Assembly (NCBI RefSeq): GCF_030296015.1
Contig: NZ_AP027368.1
Span: 1,488,001 to 1,552,000, forward strand
Reading direction: 5' to 3'
From: Ferrimonas sp. YFM
GTDB lineage: Bacteria; Pseudomonadota; Gammaproteobacteria; Enterobacterales; Shewanellaceae
Length of the DNA stretch: 64,000 nucleotides
The notes beneath the pieces are model-generated. The model was not told where the DNA came from and ran no database searches. It worked only from the letters and a program-made list of their open reading frames with translations. Below are positions 63,211 to 64,000 of the stretch, in pieces. The position numbers and the translations under genes are program-made. Numbering within the stretch: position 1 is the first letter of the stretch; each line of letters begins with the position of its first letter.

Positions 63211-64000
63211 TTACTCCAGATACCAGTACCCCAGGTTGATGAACTCCAGCAGGGTGGCGCTGTCTGTCTCGTCAGCCAGAAGCGGTGCCAGGGTCTTGGC
63301 GTCCAGGTGAGCCTGTTCCCTCAGCGGCAGCGCCGCAGCCGATGAGTTCAGTTGCCAGTGGTGACCGTCCAGGTAGAGGCTGCCGGGCAGATCCCCCTCC
63401 AGATGCAATACCTTGAGGCCGCCGATGCGCACCAGGCTGTTTCCCCGCTCCAGGGCTGCGGTGAGCCAGGGCAGATCCACCGGCTCTTCCGGGGGCAGGG
63501 GCTCAAGCTCGAACCGGTTCTGGCTGAGCAGGCTGCCCAGCATGGGGCGCAGGGTCGTGGGAGCCGTCATCAGCTGGATCATCAGATTCGCCAGTCCCTG
63601 CTGATGGTCTGCGCTGATAAGAGAGGCTTGCCCGGGCTCAGAGTCTGAGGTGAACCGCTGTTGGCCCTGGTTGGTGTCCTGCAGCTGGTCGGCCAGCTGG
63701 CACAGCAGCTCCTGTTGGCTGGGGGCACGAAATCCCACAGAGTAGGAGAGGGAGGGGGCCAGGGTCTGACCGCAGTGGGGGTAGCCCGGTGGAATGTAAA
63801 GCAGATCCCCCGGGCCCATCTCCACATCCAACAGAGGCTCAAAATCCTCCACCAGCGCCAGGGCGCCGCTGCCCTGCCTGGGCTTGTGCTCGCCCAGATC
63901 CCCCACCTGCCAACGGCGCCGGCCCTGCCCCTGGATGATAAATACATCGTAGTTGTCGATGTGGGGACCCACTCCGCCTCCCGGGGCGGCAAAGGAGGCC
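63211..64000 (-). CDS. roxA: 50S ribosomal protein L16 arginine hydroxylase RoxA (YcfD), 5' end outside the window
   Basis: The C-terminal 263 or so residues of a JmjC-type 2-oxoglutarate/Fe(II) oxygenase. The frame continues through the window edge (AAPGGGVGPHIDNYDVF at the cut). The HxD iron motif is in PHIDNYD, IIQGQGRRRWQVG follows, and the second His lies in IPPGYPHCGQTL. The C-terminal winged-helix-like dimerisation part ends INLGYWYLE, close to the E. coli GYWFFEG end. RoxA hydroxylates an arginine of ribosomal protein L16. Only the start is missing. Confidence 0.93.
   Translation of the reverse strand, partial: ASFAAPGGGVGPHIDNYDVFIIQGQGRRRWQVGDLGEHKPRQGSGALALVEDFEPLLDVEMGPGDLLYIPPGYPHCGQTLAPSLSYSVGFRAPSQQELLCQLADQLQDTNQGQQRFTSDSEPGQASLISADHQQGLANLMIQLMTAPTTLRPMLGSLLSQNRFELEPLPPEEPVDLPWLTAALERGNSLVRIGGLKVLHLEGDLPGSLYLDGHHWQLNSSAAALPLREQAHLDAKTLAPLLADETDSATLLEFINLGYWYLE

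Noticed and set aside
1-64000. CRISPR arrays, tRNA or rRNA genes, insertion sequences
   Set aside because: No regularly spaced repeats, no cloverleaf or rRNA-like stretch and no transposase frame were seen.

Overview
The window is GC-rich gammaproteobacterial DNA, most likely from an Alteromonadales genome such as Ferrimonas or a Shewanella relative. Pointers are a periplasmic tetraheme flavocytochrome c fumarate reductase, a CrbS-type SSS/histidine-kinase hybrid divergent from acs, a ppsR/ppsA pair, YibL, YbjN, RadD and DUF4826 proteins, and a nickel superoxide dismutase with a Sec signal. I inferred the genus from gene content only. I saw no rRNA, tRNA, CRISPR array or insertion sequence.

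Layout. 1-3.2 kb holds housekeeping genes on the minus strand (GNAT, NTF2-like, grxA, radD). 3.5-5.7 kb holds a Cache-PAS-GGDEF diguanylate cyclase and a small zinc-ribbon membrane protein. 5.7-12.8 kb holds chrA, acs and the divergent acetate-switch kinase crbS; a LuxR-type regulator that could be its partner CrbR lies far away at 33.7 kb. 12.8-14.8 kb holds a Tag-like glycosylase, a small membrane protein and a LysR regulator. 15.0-26.9 kb is a complete Tad (Flp) pilus locus: a prepilin peptidase on the minus strand, then flp, rcpC/cpaB, rcpA secretin, a CpaD-like lipoprotein, tadZ, tadA, tadB, tadC, tadD, tadE, tadF, tadG and an OmpA-domain gene, nearly all coupled by ATGA or TGATG overlaps. 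The secretin reading frame is broken at a run of six G residues.

27-33 kb holds a methyl-accepting chemotaxis protein, yibL, a DUF1232 protein and a two-gene operon that looks like exported phosphate metabolism (a CYTH-like protein plus a family II pyrophosphatase, both with signal peptides). 33.7-46.8 kb is mostly central metabolism and stress: LuxR regulator, aroH-type DAHP synthase, SPFH protein, Ni-SOD, ppsR/ppsA, ydiJ, a DsdC-like LysR, a MaoC hotdog protein and ybjN. 46.8-53.1 kb is a translationally coupled seven-gene operon (periplasmic protein, LolD-like ATPase, FtsX-type permease, LolA-like protein, outer-membrane barrel, LytS-like kinase, LytTR regulator). Two LytTR-type direct repeats stand in front of its first gene, so it looks like an autoregulated envelope export or remodelling system. 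53.9-64 kb holds leucine dehydrogenase, a DUF4826 protein, a substrate-binding-domain sensor kinase with an NtrC-like regulator that lacks the GAFTGA loop, a porin, fccA, a DUF2057 protein behind a consensus CRP site, and the 3' part of roxA.

The strongest leads for undescribed biology are the LytTR-controlled seven-gene envelope operon, the exported CYTH-like/pyrophosphatase pair, and the G-run and repeat-rich control region of the Tad pilus locus.
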